64,000 nt of DNA from positions 2,633,681 to 2,697,680 of the forward strand of contig NZ_JANFMV010000001.1 of assembly GCF_024385575.1 (NCBI RefSeq). The letters run 5' to 3'. This document shows, one piece after another, positions 62,680-64,000 of the stretch. A program made the translations under genes and the position numbers. The first letter of the stretch is position 1, and every line of letters starts with the position of its first letter. The notes under the pieces were generated by a model. It was not told where the DNA came from, did not search any database, and saw nothing but the letters and a program-made list of their open reading frames with translations. Origin of the DNA: Rhizobium sp. NRK18 (GTDB lineage: Bacteria; Pseudomonadota; Alphaproteobacteria; Rhizobiales; Rhizobiaceae).

Positions 62680-63837
62680 ATGGACGATATCGACGACTTC
62701 ACCGAAGAGACCGACGCTTTCGACGCCGCCACCGCGCGGCTGACGGTCGACCTTGCAGCCCTTTGTGACAACTGGGCCGACATGGCCGAACGCTCCGGCT
62801 CGGCTCGCGCCGGCGCCGTTGTCAAGGCGGACGCCTACGGCCTCGGCATCGAGGATTGCGGCGGCGCGCTCTATGCGGCCGGCGCCCGCGACTTCTTCGT
62901 CGCCACGCCGGACGAAGGCGCAAGCCTGCGTCCCTATGCGCCGGATGCCCGCATCTACGTGCTCTCCGGCATCTGGCCGGGCACGGAGGCAACCTTCTTC
63001 GGAAACGACCTCGTGCCGGTGATCGCCTCGGAAGAACAGCTCGCCTTCTTCATGGCACTGTCGGCCGAGCTCGGCGACTACCCATGCGCCATACAGGTCG
63101 ATACCGGCTTCAACCGTCTCGGCCTGTCGGTGGACGAAGCGATGATGCTGGCCGACGACGCGTCGCGCCCGTCGAGCTTCTCGCCGGTCCTGGTGATGAG
63201 CCATCTCGCCTGCGGCGACGATCCGGCCAATCCGATGAACCGCAAGCAGCTTGAGTCTTTCCGGGCGGTTAGCGCCGCTTTCGAAGGTGTCGAATCAAGT
63301 CTGTCGTCGTCCGCCGGCGTGTTCCATGGGCCCGATTTCCACTTCGACCTGACCCGGCCCGGCATCGCCCTTTACGGCGGCGAAGCCGTCTCGGGAGTGG
63401 CAAACCCCATGCGCCCGGTGGCAACCGCCGAGGCGCGTATCCTGACGATCCGGCATGCGAAGGCCGGCGAAACGGTGAGCTACGGCGCAGCCCACACGCT
63501 GACGCGCGACAGCCGGCTTGCCGTCGTCGCCGCCGGTTATGCCGACGGTTACCTGCGCGCCGGGTCCGGCGCGGGCGTGCCTTTGCGGACGACCGGCATT
63601 CCCGGCCAGATGGCCTTCGTCGCCGGCCACCATGTGCCGCTCCTCGGCCGCATCACCATGGACATGAGCATTTTCGATGTGACTGATGTTCCGGAAACTG
63701 CGGTCAGGGCGGGCGACTATGTGGAACTGTTCGGCAGCAACATCGCGCTGGACGACGTCGCCCGCGCCGCCGGCACGATCGGCTACGAGGTGCTGACCAG
63801 CCTCGGATTGCGGCACGAGCGCCGTTATCTCTTTTGA
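62680..63837 (+). CDS. alr: Alanine racemase
   Basis: A 385-residue PLP enzyme that makes D-alanine for peptidoglycan. The PLP lysine is in AGAVVKADAYGLG (Lys49), and a tyrosine in ETVSYGAAHTL is the expected second base. The start MDDIDDFTEET was chosen because the frame is open much further upstream but only from here does family sequence begin. It has an unusually short gap after AGGGAGG, so the precise start is uncertain. It lies near dnaB, separated from it by the transport island. Confidence 0.95.
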   Translation: MDDIDDFTEETDAFDAATARLTVDLAALCDNWADMAERSGSARAGAVVKADAYGLGIEDCGGALYAAGARDFFVATPDEGASLRPYAPDARIYVLSGIWPGTEATFFGNDLVPVIASEEQLAFFMALSAELGDYPCAIQVDTGFNRLGLSVDEAMMLADDASRPSSFSPVLVMSHLACGDDPANPMNRKQLESFRAVSAAFEGVESSLSSSAGVFHGPDFHFDLTRPGIALYGGEAVSGVANPMRPVATAEARILTIRHAKAGETVSYGAAHTLTRDSRLAVVAAGYADGYLRAGSGAGVPLRTTGIPGQMAFVAGHHVPLLGRITMDMSIFDVTDVPETAVRAGDYVELFGSNIALDDVARAAGTIGYEVLTSLGLRHERRYLF

Positions 63838-63842
63838 AGAAG

Positions 63843-63959
63843 TTAGGAGTGCTGGCGGGCCAATTTGAAGGCGATCATGACACCGACCACCAGCATCAGG
63901 ACGATGCCGGCCTGCGTATAGGTGTCACCCGGCAGATAAGGGAAAAGCGTCTGCTGCAT
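63843..63959 (-). CDS. Small single-span membrane protein (38 residues)
   Basis: A 38-residue frame, starting MQQTLFPYLPGDTYTQAG and continuing IVLMLVVGVMIAFKLARQHS, that has one hydrophobic helix of about 17 residues near residues 19-33 and a basic end. A GGAGG ribosome site lies seven bases before the ATG. Its start overlaps the upstream stop by one base (TGATG), typical of a translationally coupled small subunit. I do not recognise the family. Tiny single-span proteins often accompany membrane complexes, but no partner is visible. Confidence 0.55.
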   Translation of the reverse strand: MQQTLFPYLPGDTYTQAGIVLMLVVGVMIAFKLARQHS

Positions 63960-64000
63960 CACTCTGCCTCCAGATCATTCATTTCAAGCGTTGCCATATA
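63959..64000 (-). CDS. C-terminal tail of an unidentified gene
   Basis: The last 13 codons of a frame that continues beyond the window, ending MATLEMNDLEAE. It is kept as coding mainly because its TGA overlaps the start of the next small gene (TGATG). Too short to identify; it could also be a short frame starting at the MATLEM methionine. Confidence 0.35.
   Translation of the reverse strand, partial: YMATLEMNDLEAE

Overview
The window is a chromosomal segment of a high-GC alphaproteobacterium, almost certainly a member of the Rhizobiaceae (Rhizobium, Ensifer, Shinella or Ciceribacter relatives). This rests on the gene order (ppk-ppx, perM-hdaA-purM-purN, pgsA-moaD-moaE, lptF-lptG-lptD-surA-pdxA-rsmA, fabD-fabG-acpP-fabF-mltG-yicC-gmk, rpsF-rpsR-DUF2232-rplI-dnaB, alr), on a possible CTTGxx/-10 promoter of rhizobial type, and on a palindromic intergenic repeat of a rhizobial kind. 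Genus and species cannot be settled from the sequence alone. Coding density is high. I see no rRNA, tRNA, insertion sequence, phage or CRISPR array.

Layout: 1-8.3 kb holds the end of an AraC-type regulator, polyphosphate metabolism (ppx, ppk), the replication-control gene hdaA with a perM-type permease, two purine genes (purM, purN) and a small BON protein. 8.4-16.1 kb is a mixed region: an ABC exporter, a NudK-type Nudix hydrolase coupled to a molybdopterin oxidoreductase, rlmJ, an RNase T2, a glutathione transferase and an outer-membrane beta-barrel. 16.4-22.8 kb has a pteridine-reductase-like SDR coupled to uvrC, then pgsA-moaD-moaE, ndk, a second GST and a DinB protein. 22.9-30.5 kb carries a diguanylate cyclase, a CPBP protease, a chemoreceptor with a CheR-tether-like tail, an ABC-F ATPase and an isolated TadE-like pair. 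30.5-41.5 kb holds holC-pepA and the envelope operon (a PAP2 phosphatase, then lptF-lptG-lptD-surA-pdxA-rsmA). 41.5-48.2 kb is the fatty-acid/cell-wall cluster on the minus strand. 48.3-53.5 kb has an aldo/keto reductase, a Ca2+/cation antiporter, an RTX-like repeat protein and a second chemoreceptor. 53.6-58.1 kb is the S6/S18/L9/DnaB cluster. 58.2-62.6 kb is an amino-acid transport island (a sigma-54-driven binding protein plus two permeases without an ATPase, azlC-azlD and an AraC regulator) lying between dnaB and alr. The last bases hold a 38-residue membrane peptide and the tail of another gene.

Most of the window is housekeeping, and I do not see a convincing new multi-gene system. The least explained material is non-coding: a 132-bp element bounded by perfect 15-bp inverted repeats with DnaA-box-like sites upstream of dnaB, structured segments before rpsF and after rpsR, and a near-perfect sigma-54 promoter with two upstream dyads. 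Among the proteins, the RTX-like protein with an almost exact 19-residue period stands out.
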